Assembly (NCBI GenBank): GCA_015680685.1
Contig: MNCI01017913.1
Coordinates: 615,481 to 679,480 of the forward strand
Origin: Gnetum montanum
Lineage: Eukaryota > Streptophyta > Gnetopsida > Gnetales > Gnetaceae
Direction: 5' to 3'
Length of the DNA stretch: 64,000 nt
Shown: positions 11,225-22,749 of the stretch, in pieces
How the letters are laid out: every line of letters begins with the position of its first letter
Numbering within the stretch: position 1 is the stretch's first letter
Made by a program: the position numbers and the translations under genes
Notes under the pieces: generated by a model
Database searches by the model: none
Told to the model about the DNA's origin: nothing
What the model saw: only the letters and a program-made list of their open reading frames with translations

Positions 11225-13750
11225 TATAACCGTATGCGTTGAGCTCTATTATTGGTTTGAAGGGAGCTCTGAAGCCTTATTTGTTGGAGGAGCATTCACA
11301 GAATCAACCGCTTGTGGGTGTGAGAGCTTGTTTGGGCTTTTGGTTCTGAAGAAAGGTCTTCTCTTCATACGATTGTTAGAAAGGTTTACAGCTCTCATAG
11401 CATTACGTTGCTACGATTGAGTGGGGAGTTCCCCTTGCATCGTTGGAGCAGGTGGTAGTGGAACTATCGACGTAAGAGTGGCAGATGGATTAGGAGGATG
11501 GTATGTATGTGGTATGTCTCCCATAGGACGAGTCCTAAAATACTCCAAAACTTGGTAGTGATGTTGTGGGGTTACATGACCCATAAAGTCACTTGGAGAA
11601 ACTGGCTACTACACGTAATTGCCATACGGGTCTAGTTGTCGGTAAGGGTATTATTCCCTAGGTGGTGGCATCCCCCATGACTGTGGGTGTTTTCACTGCT
11701 GGTGTTGCTCGATAGGTTGTGGTGGAGTTCCACTTGGATAGTACGTTAACGGTTGGTGGAACTGTCTTGGGTTACCTTGGGGATAAGGTAACCTTCGGGG
11801 TGCCTACCGTTTGTTAAGTCTTGGGTTGAGTGCATACACCCCCGAACTCTTGTAGATGTGAGATTATTGGACAACAACCCTTAGGATGGTCATATTGGCA
11901 AATCTCACATCCACCATCATTTTCTATATCTGAATCCACAACCTCATCAGTGATAGTCATTTTTCCCTTACCCTTGTCACGTGCATGGCTTGAACCTCTC
12001 CGCTTTTTCTTATCATGGTCACTACTTCGCTTCTTAGACTCCTCTACGATTTTTAAAACGATTTCAAATCTACTATCTAAGGAGTCCCACAATTGATCTA
12101 CCTTAGCTGACATTTTGGTTATCAACTTTTGAAGCAGCAAGGTTTTTCTATTCACCAACTCCTCAAGTGGTGACTCATTCTCTTCCTCACAGAATCTTAC
12201 TCTCCTCTTTCGGAGGGAAGGATCGCAGTTATACTCTTCCGCGCTTTCTCTTTTCTGTAGCTCCCCTTCTTCTTTAGCTACTTGCTCCAATAGTCTATAA
12301 ACTTCATGGGACCTAAGTTCAGATAATCTCCCTTGGGCATATGTTCCAAGGGTTCTCCTAGTTTCGTATCTTAGCCCATCTACGAGATGGCATAGTTGAT
12401 CCCGTTGTGAGTAACCATGGCCCAGGCAATGATGTAGCAAGGCATAATATCGGTCCATGGCAGCATCCAAGGGTTTTTGATTACCCTGCTTCCATCCTTG
12501 GATCTTCTTACGTGAGTTGAACACTCTGGAGTACATTTGGTATTTATCGTTGAACAGTTCTAACATTGTACTCCACCGTCTAATGGATTCCAATTCTAAG
12601 GACCGATACCAACTTTTTGCTTCTTTTATGAGTGTCCTAGGGAACAACTTCAACTTCTACCACTCATTTTCAATATTCTGCAAGGCACAGGCATTGTGAA
12701 ATATGTGTAAGTGGTTTTGCGGATCAGCATTGTATCCCCCTTCAAAACGTGGGATATTATTCATGTCTAGTCTCTTGATCCGGCTATCTTTTTGATGCCT
12801 TATAGGTATTCTCACAACCTCCGTAATGTCTAACATATTCTGGGTTGCTAGTAGGGGTTCTTCATGGTCATCCCTCTCTCATGACATCTATGATGCCTAC
12901 GTGGTTCCCTACTTTCTCTTCTTTTATGTTGGGATTCTCTCGAATTCCCTCATCCTCACTCTCGACTCTCTCGTTGAGGTCTCTCATCTTGCTTACCCTT
13001 ATCCTCATAGTTGTGCTCTTTGTGAATGCATCCTGATGTGGAAGGAGAGGGTGAATGATGCGATGAAGGTGAAGAAGAAGGGGAACCATCACCATGACGA
13101 TGTTTCTTACCTTCTCTTTGGTGGTTACGGCCCCGATCGTGATGATAATCTGAATGCTTGCCCTTATCTTGTGTTTGTCTTTCCTCATTGAACACTTGGT
13201 GTTCATGGGAATCAGAACCAGGATTATGAATCGTGGAGTGTAGGTTCTGATACCCTACCTCCTCACTATCATTAGGAGGGGGAACATCATTTTGTGGAGA
13301 ACCTATTGAGATAGGTTCACCACCCTTAATTTCTCCTATGATAGGTGAAGCATTGTGGGGTCCTTTGCACTTCAACAATGTGTAGTAACTCTCATGATGT
13401 GCGTCCCATTGACGTTGTGCTGCTATGGGATGGTAATCCCTTGTGTCATAATCACTTGCAATGTATTCAGTGTATAGCTGCGTCATGTCTATCTGTGCAA
13501 GAGCATGAAGGAGCATGTTAGGGACTACCCGATCTAGAGGTAACACTATGTTACCTTCCACGTCTCGCCAACGCAGTTGTTCATCCTGATGGAGGATAAA
13601 GGTAAAATCAGGTATATACTCATCATGATCAGTATACACTACCCGATACTCTTAAGGAACTGCTAGATCTAGGTTACGTGTGTTAGACTACTGACTATCT
13701 CTTATGTGATCCCTAGGTGGTGAAGTGCTTTTGTGAGAAGAAGAAGACAT
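11225..13750 (-). pseudogene. gag of nested element
   Basis: The reading starts with ATG at 13,750 (MSSSSHKSTSP), has two early stops, then is open from 13,639 to 12,956. A frameshifted stretch rich in His, Ser, Asp and Lys follows. It is open again from 12,653 to 11,814 (279 residues). The last part matches the Retrotrans_gag core: EAKSWYRSLELESIRRWSTM, then LDAAMDRYYALLHHCLGHGY and a GLR(Y)ETRRTLG segment. It ends in a zinc-knuckle-like motif CEICQYDHPKGCC (C-x2-C-x3-H-x3-4-C). Beyond 11,814 a Pro/Gln-rich linker leads to the protease. This is the best preserved gag of the three related elements. Confidence 0.82.
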
Positions 13751-13874
13751 TGTTGTCTTATCGGTGTGCTATTGATTATTCTTTAAACTTTCTTCTGATT
13801 AACCCTAAGGGTTCATTTAAGCTCCTAGCAATGTGAATGATATCCTATGTTCTACTTAGTGCACAAACAACTTA

Positions 13875-13894
13875 GTCCCCAGAAACGACGCCAA
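13875..13894 (-). other. Primer binding site of nested element
   Basis: On the minus strand TTGGCGTCGTTTCTGGGGAC follows the 5' LTR directly. It is the best preserved primer site in the window and is close to the tRNA-Asp complement TGGCGCCGTTGCCGGGGA typical of Athila and Tat elements. Confidence 0.82.
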
Positions 13895-14695
13895 TAATGA
13901 GTGGCGAGGTACCCCTACACTCAACCATACAAATACGAGCGTTACACACGCGATCCAGTCAAACTCTGCAAACTAAGTGCCTACACGCCTTATGGAACAC
14001 TTAAGGTTAATCAGTCGCTATCTTCCCAAGCTCACTTGTATGTGTCACGGTTGTATGGTTAAGTGAACTTGAGGTATATGATTTTTATATCTTTTTATGT
14101 TTTATCGCCTATGCTAAGAGGGAAAAGGGTGAAGATACTAAGTAACTAACTTTAACTAACTAAGCCTTAATTACCCTAGCATCAGTATCCATTCCCACTT
14201 GTTGTTCACACCTTGAACCAATGCAACGTTTTGGTATTACCAAACGCTATTCGTTACTGGGATTACCAAGCGTAACACACGTGCTTGAAGCAGTCGTACT
14301 GAATGCACTTAACTAGGAGTGTTGAGGGTTGAGAAATATTAATTAACTAATAAAGCATTAAACCATTTGACATTAATTAAAATCCTATTTAGCTTAGTCC
14401 ATGCACTGTAAGGTTTATCCAAAAGTTCGTCTTTATTTTCGTACACAAACATGTGCTCAGGTACAATATTTGCTCGAATAAAGATCCATTCACTTTGAGA
14501 CTCCTACTATGGGCACATGGAAATTATTCTATCTCTAGAAATGTAAAACTGCCAGAGTTTCGCTAAGGGTCTCGATCTAGATGGAGAAACAAGGGAGAGC
14601 CGCCTCTTATTTATAGAAATGACGGTGGGCTGCGATATCATGTATGCGATATCACCTACGCGATATCGCGGCCCATGTGATATCACGTCCCATCA
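13895..14695 (-). repeat. 5' LTR of nested element (801 bp)
   Basis: In element orientation it starts TGATGGGACGTG at 14,695 and ends at 13,895 with a TG-to-TA change on the plus strand (TAATGAG instead of TGATGAG in the partner). The minus-strand TATA box TCTATAAATAA is at 14,607-14,617. Between 14,630 and 14,690 the U3 carries four GATATC palindromes in a short space, more than the 3' LTR. Confidence 0.88.
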
Positions 14696-14700
14696 TACGG

Positions 14701-16940
14701 ATTATCATCCCATCAAATCACAACACCTATGGGATCGACAACTGAAACAATGCTATGAGTTTTCAAAGGGAAAAGGGCTTAACAATCCTCCATTGCTATT
14801 GTACCAACAAGCTAGTGGAGAACTGTTCTCTAGGAATTTTCCATACAATGACACTCCTCTCTTTGAATTTTTCAATGGAGATCAAAACCAAAATCTACAC
14901 TCCATAGTTCACAATCCTGATTCTAGTAACAAGGGATCCAATGACAAAGATGGATGCAAAGGGACAAGTCAAGATAGGGATGTCGACAAAAAGCATGATC
15001 ATGATCATGGTTACAATCGCCGAAGAGGTGGTACTAGGTACTATGATGGTGCTAATTCTCCTTTCTCTCCTCTTTCATCATCATCTTCTTCTTCTAACTC
15101 TAATCATGACTGCAGAAGGTGAGATCATGATGAAGGTGATCAAAATGAGCGCAATGATCAACAAGACCATAATAATTAAGGAGACCATCAAGACAAGTAA
15201 TAATAAGGGTGCAGACATTCAAGAGAGGTACATTTCCATAGATAAAGGGGTAGTAGAGGGCATCATAGGCACCATGATCAAGGCCTCAATGAGCCTCTAT
15301 TTGCTACCTGAAGTATGCTTAACATCACAGAGGCAATCAGAATTCCAACAAGGCATGTGAAAGATAGTCAGATCAAATGGTTAGACATGAACAATATTCC
15401 TTGATTTGAAGGAGGATATAACTCTGATCGACAAAATCATCTTTAAGCTTGTTTAGATGCATGTGCCTTGCAAAACATAGAGAACGAGTGGTAGAAATTG
15501 AAGTTGTTGCCAAGGATACTCATTAAAGAAGCACAAAACTAGTATCGGTCCTTAGACCCAAAGTCTATCAGACGATGGAGTACCATGCTTGAGATGCTCA
15601 ATGATAAGTATCAAATGTACTCCAAAGTATCCAACTTAAGAAAGTAGATTCAAGGTGGAAACAAGGAACACACGAACCCTTGGACGCTGCTATTGGCCAA
15701 TCCTATACCTTGATGCACAAATGCATTGTCCATGGTTATTTTCAATTAGCTCAACTTCATCACATTATAGACGGGCTTCGTAATCAAACAAGGAAAACCC
15801 TTGGTGTCTATGCCCAAGGACGATTGTTAGAATTAATTGCCTGTCAGGTACAAAGGTTAATAGAGCAGGTCATCAAAGAGGGGGCTGAACTAATAAAAAG
15901 AGAAAGTACGGAGGAGTACAACTGTGATCCTTCCATCCACAAGAGGAAGGTTCAATTCTACGACAATTAGGACGAATACATATTTGATGAGGGAATTCAT
16001 AAGAAAGCCTTGCCACTTCAACAATTCCAATCTAAAATTACAGCCAAGGTTGATTAGTTAAGGGACTCCATGGATAGCAAATTTCAAGCTATCATCAAAA
16101 TCGTTGAAGAGTCTACATAACAAGGTAGTGACCATGCAAGCATGAGGCACAAGGAAGTTGAATGTGCATATTACAAAGGTAAGGAAAAAATTTCTGCAAT
16201 AAAATAGGTTGTGGATAGTGAATCAGATGATGATCATGGGTGTGATGTCTATCAATATGAACATCCCAAGGGATGATGCCCCATTGTGTCACATCTTCAA
16301 GAGTCTAAGGTGTCTTCCTTACATCCACAACTTACACAAAGACAAACATCTAGAAGGTTATCTTATCCTCAAGGTAATCTCAGGCAGTTCTTCTAGCAGC
16401 AATTGTATTATCCAAGTGGAGCTCCACCGCAACTGTATGAATAGTACCAACAATGGCAGCAACCACAATCATGGGTGTTTGCACTGCCAAGACAACAATA
16501 CCCTTACCAACATCCTAATCCATATGCTTACTATGTTCAACAACCCATGTCTCCACATGACTCTTCCAGTGACATCTCTAATATTCAACCTTACTACCAC
16601 CCTTCTGATTACTATCAAAATCCTTCTCCACATGAAAGAAGGAATGCCACCTCCTATCCTTATCTTCCTCTTGTCCTTACACACACTCCTCTTCCATGTA
16701 AGGACATAATGCTAGTAGCTCAACTCACAATGTATGATAAACTACTAGCTCAACCACAACAACATAATGCTACGAGAGCTATTAATTTGCAACCCAATCA
16801 TCAATCAGTTGAATGCCTAATCAAAGAAAAGACCTTTCTTTCAACCCTATATCCAACCTAAGCCTTCACCTACACCTACGATTGACAACCCTACTCCAAC
16901 CTCTTCCTCCATATCAAATTCCTTCGGGCTTGCTTCAACC
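14701..16940 (+). pseudogene. gag C-terminal part of outer element
   Basis: Resumes after the nested insertion with DYHPIKSQHLWDRQ. Low-complexity Asp/His/Ser-rich sequence follows to about 15,120. The gag core spans about 15,500-15,970 (WYRSLDPKSIRRWSTML in a shifted frame, then open 15,680-15,970 with GLRNQTRKTLGVYAQGRL). A zinc-knuckle remnant near 16,230-16,290 reads CDVYQYEHPKG and then a stop where the nested copy has Cys; the first CxxC pair is also partly lost. From 16,300 to 16,940 a Pro/Gln/Tyr-rich linker is visible in pieces. Several frameshifts and stops make it non-functional. Confidence 0.75.
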
Positions 16941-16946
16941 CAAAAT

Positions 16947-17750
16947 TTGCCAAAGATCCATACTGTAATGCTCACTCATACTATGTCCGATTGGATCTGT
17001 GCAGAAAACCTTCCTAGAAAATTAGTCAATCCTAGAAGTCCTTTGATTTATTTGTATATTGTTGGCAATGAACCATGCAAGGCTCTTCTTGATTTAGGTT
17101 TTGATGTTGATTTTATTTCTCATGAGATGTACACTACTTAGAACCTACCTCCTCTCAAGAAGATTAACATCATATTGGAATTGGTAGACCAATCCATTAC
17201 TATTCCATTGGGACTAGTAGAAGACATTGTGACCATTGTCTGTGGGTGTTCTTATCCTACTAACTTCCTAGTAATCAAAGTGGAGAACTATAAAAGGGAC
17301 TTCCCAATCATAATGAGAAGGTCATGGCTAAGCACTATTGATGCAAGAATGGGCATCAGAGATCTTTTCCTAGAGATATCTAAAGAAAGTGCATTTGGAA
17401 AGATTGAGAAGAAGAGGGTTCCATGCATCGCATACAGTGATAGTAGGTGCAATTGTGTGCAAAAACTTTGGACCATCAAGCAAGCATCCATCTCTACATG
17501 TAAGCAATGTGCACTAGAAGTAGAAATTCAAAGGTGTCTATACGCAACAGCCACACAATGCAAGGGTACCCAGTGGTTGACTGCTGATTCAGAAAGCAAC
17601 ACACTATGCATGGAACTAGCTAAGAACTTGACATGTGAATATGTCATGAGCATGGATGAACTAGAGCAAGTTCATCACCAATTCTCTAATGATAAAAATT
17701 ATTATACCTATTGGGGAGAGTTGGAAATTCTTGAAAACTTCAAGCAGTAG
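16947..17750 (+). pseudogene. Aspartic protease region of outer element
   Basis: Open pieces 16,947-17,141 and 17,175-17,750 match the nested protease. The active-site motif reads LLDLGFDVDFIS, so the Ser of Asp-Ser-Gly has become Leu. The later block VEDIVTIVCGCSYPTNF and FPIIMRRSWLSTIDA is kept. The last 110 codons are a linker before RT, with ELEQVHHQFSND and WGELEILENFKQ. The coding stretch ends in TAG at 17,750. Similarity to the nested copy ends at this point, where that copy has its large deletion. Confidence 0.75.
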
Positions 17751-18640
17751 CCCCTTGAACTAAAAATGTTACCAGCTGGAATGGAATATGTGTTTTTTTA
17801 AAATAAGAAGCCAATTATAATCAATGTAAAACTTGCTCCACAACAAAAAAAGATGTTGTTGAAAGTAGTTGAAAGATGGTTAGTAGCTTTTGCTTGGTCA
17901 TATCGTAAACTCATAGGGATTGATCCTAGGATATGCCAGCATCACATTTACACTGACTCAGCCATGAAGCTAAAACGATAGCCACAAAGGTAGTTGAACC
18001 CCAAATTGAAGCAAATCATCAAGGAGGAAATCAAGCAACTCCTCAAGGTGGGGTTCATCTATCCCATTGTGGATAGTGAGTGGATTAGTCCACTCATAAT
18101 TGTACCAAAGAAAGGTGGTAAGTGGCAGGTCTGCATCAACTTTAGGCTATTGAATATGGCAACATTCAAAGATCATTTTCCGTTGCCATTTGTTAACTAG
18201 GTGCTCAACACCATATTAGGGCATTGCTACTACAACTTCCTAGATGGTTATAGTGGCTATAACCATATCCAAATTGCACCAAAGGACCAAGTAAAGACAA
18301 TGTTCATGAGTTCCTAGGGAACTTTTGCATATTGTAAAATGTTGTTTGGTCTATGCAATGCTCCTACCACCTTTCAACACTTGGTCTTTAGCATCTTTCG
18401 ATAGTAGATCCGTAGTGGTATAGAAGTCTTCATGGATGACTTCTTCAACTATGGAGCTACATTTAAGCAAGCCCTATACTACCCTAAACAAGTTCTAAAA
18501 CAATGTGTCGAAACTAACTTGCGGCTCAATTGGTAAAAAAATCATCTCATGGTTCAAGAGGGCATTGTGCTAGGGCACAAAATCTTGCAAGCAAGAATTG
18601 AGGTGGACCCTGAAAAAATAAAGGTTATCCAAGGAATAAC
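17751..18640 (+). pseudogene. Reverse transcriptase domain of outer element
   Basis: The recognisable RT starts near 17,994 (IIKEEIKQLLKVGFIYPI, then SPLIIVPKKGGKWQVCINFR). It continues LNTILGHCYYNFLDGYSGYN with the first catalytic Asp, HIQIAPKDQVKTMF, then GTFAYCKMLFGLCNAPTTFQ. The active site is VFMDDFF at about 18,430, the Phe-Met-Asp-Asp form usual in Athila-type elements instead of Tyr-x-Asp-Asp. At least four in-frame stops interrupt it (for example after FPLPFVN). The enzyme would copy element RNA into DNA. The domain is absent from the nested relative. Confidence 0.85.
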
Positions 18641-19240
18641 CTGCCAGCTAGAAATAGTTAAAGATGTTTGGTCATTCCTTGGACATAGTGGCTACTACTG
18701 GTGATTCATAGAGAATTTCTCTAAGATTGCAAAATTGTTGGTCAAGCTAACAAAGAAAGATGCTCCTTTTGTCTGGATCCTTGAATGTGAAAAAGTGTTC
18801 CAGCAACTGAAAGAAAGGCTTGTGAAAACTCCAGTTCTATAAGCACCTGAGTAGTCTAGACCATTTCATATCATTACAAATGTATTGAATTATGCCTTGA
18901 AAGCTATGTTGACGCAGTTAGATGACAAGAAACATCCATACTACATTCACTGCATTAGCAAAAGCATTGTGGGTGCACAATTAAACTACACCACCACAAA
19001 GAAAGAATTAATGATGGTGGTATTTTCTCTAGAAAAGTTTAGGCATTATGTGCTTGGATATAAGGTGTTTGTGCACACTGATCATAGTGTCATCCGCTTC
19101 CTAATGAACAAGCCAACAGTGAGTCCCCATATCATACAATGGCTGGTGATCTTACAAGAATTCAATCTTACAATGGTAGATTGAAAGGGCATTGAGAATG
19201 TGGTCACTAATCACTTGTCTCAGTTGCGATGGGACAACAA
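18641..19240 (+). pseudogene. RNase H domain of outer element
   Basis: After the RT thumb/connection (VWSFLGHSGYYW, then FSKIAKLLVKLTKKDAPFVW) the Ty3-type RNase H begins near 18,870. ITNVLNYALKAMLTQ has lost the usual first Asp of the (x)D(A/S)S pattern. LNYTTTKKELMMVVFSLEKF holds the catalytic Glu and VHTDHSVIRFLM holds the Asp of the TDH motif. It is open at 18,885-19,184 and ends with the NLTMVD-type segment before integrase. Two stops flank the open part. Confidence 0.82.
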
Positions 19241-20635
19241 AGAAGAAGAAAGCCCATTATCTAATACGTTTCTTGATAAACTCCTCTTTGCTAAGGCTAT
19301 AACTAAACAAATGCCCAATGAGCCAAAATGGTATGATAACATTCTCACCTATCTTCTTACTCAGGAGATGCCAAAAGGGTTGGACCATCAAAATAAATAG
19401 TAGTTTCTTTACCAAGGAAAGCACTTCATGGAGATCAATAGACACCTCTACAAGGTGTGCATCGATGACCTGGTTCATTATTGTGTTCTTGATGCTAATC
19501 AACTTCACGTTCTCCAAGACACTCATGAAAGTCCTTATGGAGAACACTATGCTAGGATACCCACGACCATTAAAATCCTAATGGCAGGGTCCTATTGGTC
19601 AACACTCTTCAAGGATGCTCATCATTTCATCTACTCTTATGAATGATGCCAACAAGATGGTGGAATGACTACTCAAAGGGAGGGACCTCAACAATGGATT
19701 CAACCATTAGAACCATTCGACATCTAGGGCATTGATTTCATGGGTTCCATCATGCCCATGTCAAATGGAAAGGCATACATCATAGTCGCTATTAACTATT
19801 GTACAAAATGGGTAGAGGCAACAACCGTCATCGACTGTACATCCTCTACTGCTGCTTAGTTTATACAATAAAATATTATAAATAGGTTTGGTGTACCATG
19901 TGCATTAATTTCTAATAATGGAACTCATTTTACATGCGCTACTTTTTGGAAGCTCATGCAACACTTGGGGGTTGAACATAAACTCACAAAACCTTACCAT
20001 CCCCAAGCTAGCAATCAAGCTGAGGTTACCAATAGGGAAATCACAAGGATACTAACAAGAACTGTTAGCAAGTATAGGAAGGACCAGAGCACAAAACTAA
20101 ATGACACCCTTTGGGCCTACCGCTCAACTTGGAAACTTCCTATAGGCTACTCTCCCTATGACCTTGTGTGTGGCAAACCACCAATACTTCCTATTCAATC
20201 TAAACTCCATACACTTTCAACAGCTTGTGACCTTCACCTTGACTTAAGTCTAGCCCAAAAAGTAAGACTAATGAATATCAACCTACTAGAAGAAAATCAA
20301 TTAGTAGCCTGATCATCTAATGAGTTGCACAAGGTCTACAACAAAAAGCATCATGACCTAAAAATCAAAAAAGTAAAATTTCAACTAAGGAATAAGGTTC
20401 TCTACTAGAATCCCACACATGTACTTCAACAAACTAAGTTCCAAACGTTGTGGAAAGGACCTTACATCATTTATGAGACTTTTCCTTGTGGGGAAATGAT
20501 GATCTATAAACCTGAGAGCCCAAACAAGAAACACCTAGTTAACATCCAACAAATTAAACCTTTCCATGAGCATACGCCAGCTAACACAACAAGCACCTCA
20601 TCAAATGGACAACCATACTCAATATTTTGAATCTC
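19241..20635 (+). pseudogene. Integrase domain of outer element
   Basis: The N-terminal His-His-Cys-Cys zinc region lies at about 19,440-19,660 (HESPYGEHYARIPTTIKI, FKDAHHFIYSYE, then CQ). The catalytic core follows: GIDFMGSIMPMSNGKAY with the first Asp; ISNNGTHF, where the second catalytic Asp is Asn; and PYHPQASNQAEVTNREI with the catalytic Glu. The block 19,956-20,312 is open and ends the core. From 20,448 a C-terminal segment reads LWKGPYIIYETFPCGEMMIY, the usual post-core GPY/F module; no chromodomain is visible. Stops at about 19,728 and 19,860 and the lost Asp show it is inactive. It would join element DNA to the host chromosome. Confidence 0.85.
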
Positions 20636-22727
20636 CTCCTTCTTTCAACTTAGTCATGGGGGAGATGGCCAACCATGCTAATCATTCAAGTAGCTTCTCA
20701 ATTTTTCAACTTTTTTGTTTTACATATTTTTATTCTTACAAATTTTTGTTTTACACATTCTTTATTTTACATCTTTTTGTTTTTATGTTGTTAATCTTTT
20801 CTACTTTTTGTTTTACACCATTGTTAGTACATTTGACATTTCTTGAACATTTTATGCTTTCTTCTATATTTTCTTTTATTTGGTGTGATTTTCTAACTTT
20901 TTGTTAATAAGTGACAGGTACATTGGTAATGTGTTACTTGATGGTGGTATGTACTATTTTTGTTATTTGATTGTTGGTGTCTAGTTTCTAGCTTTGAATT
21001 TTTTTATAGATAATTAGGACATGGTTTCTTTTCATGTAACAGGCAGTGAGTCCACAACATCCACCCATCCACAAACTCTCTAGTCTTCCTTGTTTTGGAA
21101 ACATGTAGTCCCTTTCTCATTAATAAAATTTTAATAAATTTATCACTTTGGTAGTTTCTGGAATTGGGAAGGATTCAAAAGTTTGAATAGGATGTGGCTT
21201 CAAGGGGATTCGGTATTCTTTGTGCTTTTCTGTTTGCCTAGGTGCATGTGTGTTTCCATGAATTTCTTACCATTTCATGCCAATCAATGAAGGAAGTTGA
21301 ATAAGTCCTTGCATGATGTGATTCTCATCAAAAAAAACAATGAGAATTCAAAGCACACCCCTTGGACAAAATAAATGCATATGTCCTCGCATAGTATGGT
21401 TCAAATCAAGAAAAAATAAAAAATAAAAGAAGATGAGGATTCAAAGCACACCCCTTGGACAAAATAAATGCATGTGTCTTTCCATGGTGTGGTTACCATT
21501 TTTAAAAAAACAATGGGAATTCAAAGCACATCCCTTAGACAGAATAAATAGGCTACAAGTACTGGTTATGGGACTTGTCTCCTCTAACTAAGGCCCTTCC
21601 TCACTTCCTACTTCTTTTCTAATTTGGAATGGTGGTTATTTTATGAGAGCACTCTTGTGTCTTAGGGGATGGATTAATCTTAGAATGTTGATGCGAAATC
21701 ACTAAAAGTGATTGGTTTTGGTCTAGACTAAGGATGGATCCTATCAAGTTATTTAACCACATAATCCACAAGGGACTTCATGTGACCATAATTAGGAACT
21801 TCATTCCACTCTCTCTCATCCATCTATGTTTTCCATGTTCCACCTTACTATTGGTTTCATGTTTTAGTTCGATGTCCTGGTTTGATGTGTCAGAATTCTT
21901 AGCTAGTTTCTTCTGGGTTTTTGTAATTAACCTTCTGTAACCACTAATCATCCATGGAGCCCACGGACTCTTTGGTTTGAAGTTATGCAAGGCCATAAAA
22001 GGCCTATGCCTGCTTTGGGGAGGATCCACTTACATATCTTTTAGTTGGGTTAGTTAAATTCTTTACCCTTAGACATGCTTACAATCAAATTTTTTTGTTT
22101 ACCCCATCAGTGACATACAATTGTGCACATCTTCATAATAGTTTTCAGTGAACTTTCCTTTTTATTGTTGTGAATTCTTATATCCTCTTCAATTATTTCC
22201 TTGTGTTGTACTTTTCCAAATCTCATGGACCACTTATCTATTTTACCCTATTTGTCAACCTTCCCACTAACACTATCAAAGAAACCAATCTACCACAATC
22301 ACAACTTAGTCAAGTGTAACCACCAATGAGACAAGGCATTTAACCACTATGTGTTACACATTACATACAAATTCATGATCCTGTTGTGACTGTAGTGGGA
22401 AGCATGGACTCGAAGCAGAACTATCCTCACCAAGGATGATGTAGCAGGACCACACAATGAGGATTGTTCATGCTTGTTGGATCTCTTCTCTCTCTCTCTT
22501 TCTTCTATTGCCAAGAGGTGTTGGGTGTCAATATTCTCGAGGGTGTTCACTCCTCTTCTCATGAACACCCAATGTTGTAAAAATTGTAACTCCATACACT
22601 TGGGCACTTAGAGTCTATATGTTTGTTTCATCTGAGTTAGTTTGTCATGTCAATCAATAATCCCATACTTACCCAATATGTTATGTTGTAAAGAACTTGT
22701 TCCTCCTCTTCTTAACTTGAGGACAAG
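20636..22727 (+). other. 3' noncoding tail of outer element
   Basis: About 2.1 kb between integrase and the polypurine tract, with no env-like or other recognisable frame. It is T-rich at 20,690-20,900. It carries a three-unit tandem repeat (21,305-21,550) and a run of TCTC repeats near 22,485-22,503. It is colinear with the nested element's tail (10,455-8,516), so the long tail is a family trait. Some Athila elements carry an env-like gene here; this one shows none. Confidence 0.6.
21305..21550 (+). repeat. Three-unit tandem repeat (76-94 bp units)
   Basis: Units at 21,305-21,380, 21,381-21,475 and 21,476-21,550 each end in a block like ATTCAAAGCACACCCCTTGG followed by ACAAAATAAATG. Each starts with GTCCTNGCATNNTNTGGTT-like sequence and has an A-rich centre. 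The nested element has one copy on the opposite strand at 9,739-9,840. Read on the minus strand the units resemble part of a tRNA-derived SINE. Confidence 0.7.
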
Positions 22728-22749
22728 TTTTGATTCAGTCGTGGGGGTA
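22728..22749 (+). other. Polypurine tract of outer element
   Basis: TTCAGTCGTGGGGGTA lies directly before the 3' LTR start TGATGAAACA. It is the plus-strand priming site and is equivalent to the nested one at 8,503-8,515. Confidence 0.75.

Larger units (their letters stand above)
7728..14695 (-). mobile_element. Nested non-autonomous Athila-like element
   Basis: A 6,968-bp minus-strand element inside the outer gag. LTRs are 13,895-14,695 (5') and 7,728-8,502 (3'). It has a well-preserved primer site, gag and protease, then passes directly into the 3' noncoding tail: the segment equivalent to outer 17,751 to about 20,620 (RT, RNase H, integrase) is absent, the junction lying near 10,455. It therefore could not mobilise itself and would have needed proteins from a related copy. 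Flanking 5-mers CACAG (7,723) and TACGG (14,696) look like a target duplication with two transitions. Its LTR pair is visibly more alike than the outer pair, consistent with later insertion. Confidence 0.88.

Noticed and set aside
12868-13206. Alternative open frames on both strands over the nested gag low-complexity region
   Set aside because: They are shadows of the His/Ser/Asp-rich gag stretch, where several frames stay open because of biased composition.
21305-21550. CRISPR-like or satellite array
   Set aside because: Only three unequal, diverged units inside a retrotransposon tail of a plant genome; no repeat-spacer pattern.
20636-22727. env-like gene in the outer element
   Set aside because: Some Athila elements carry one in this place, but no signal peptide, membrane anchor or long frame is visible, and the colinear nested tail also lacks it.
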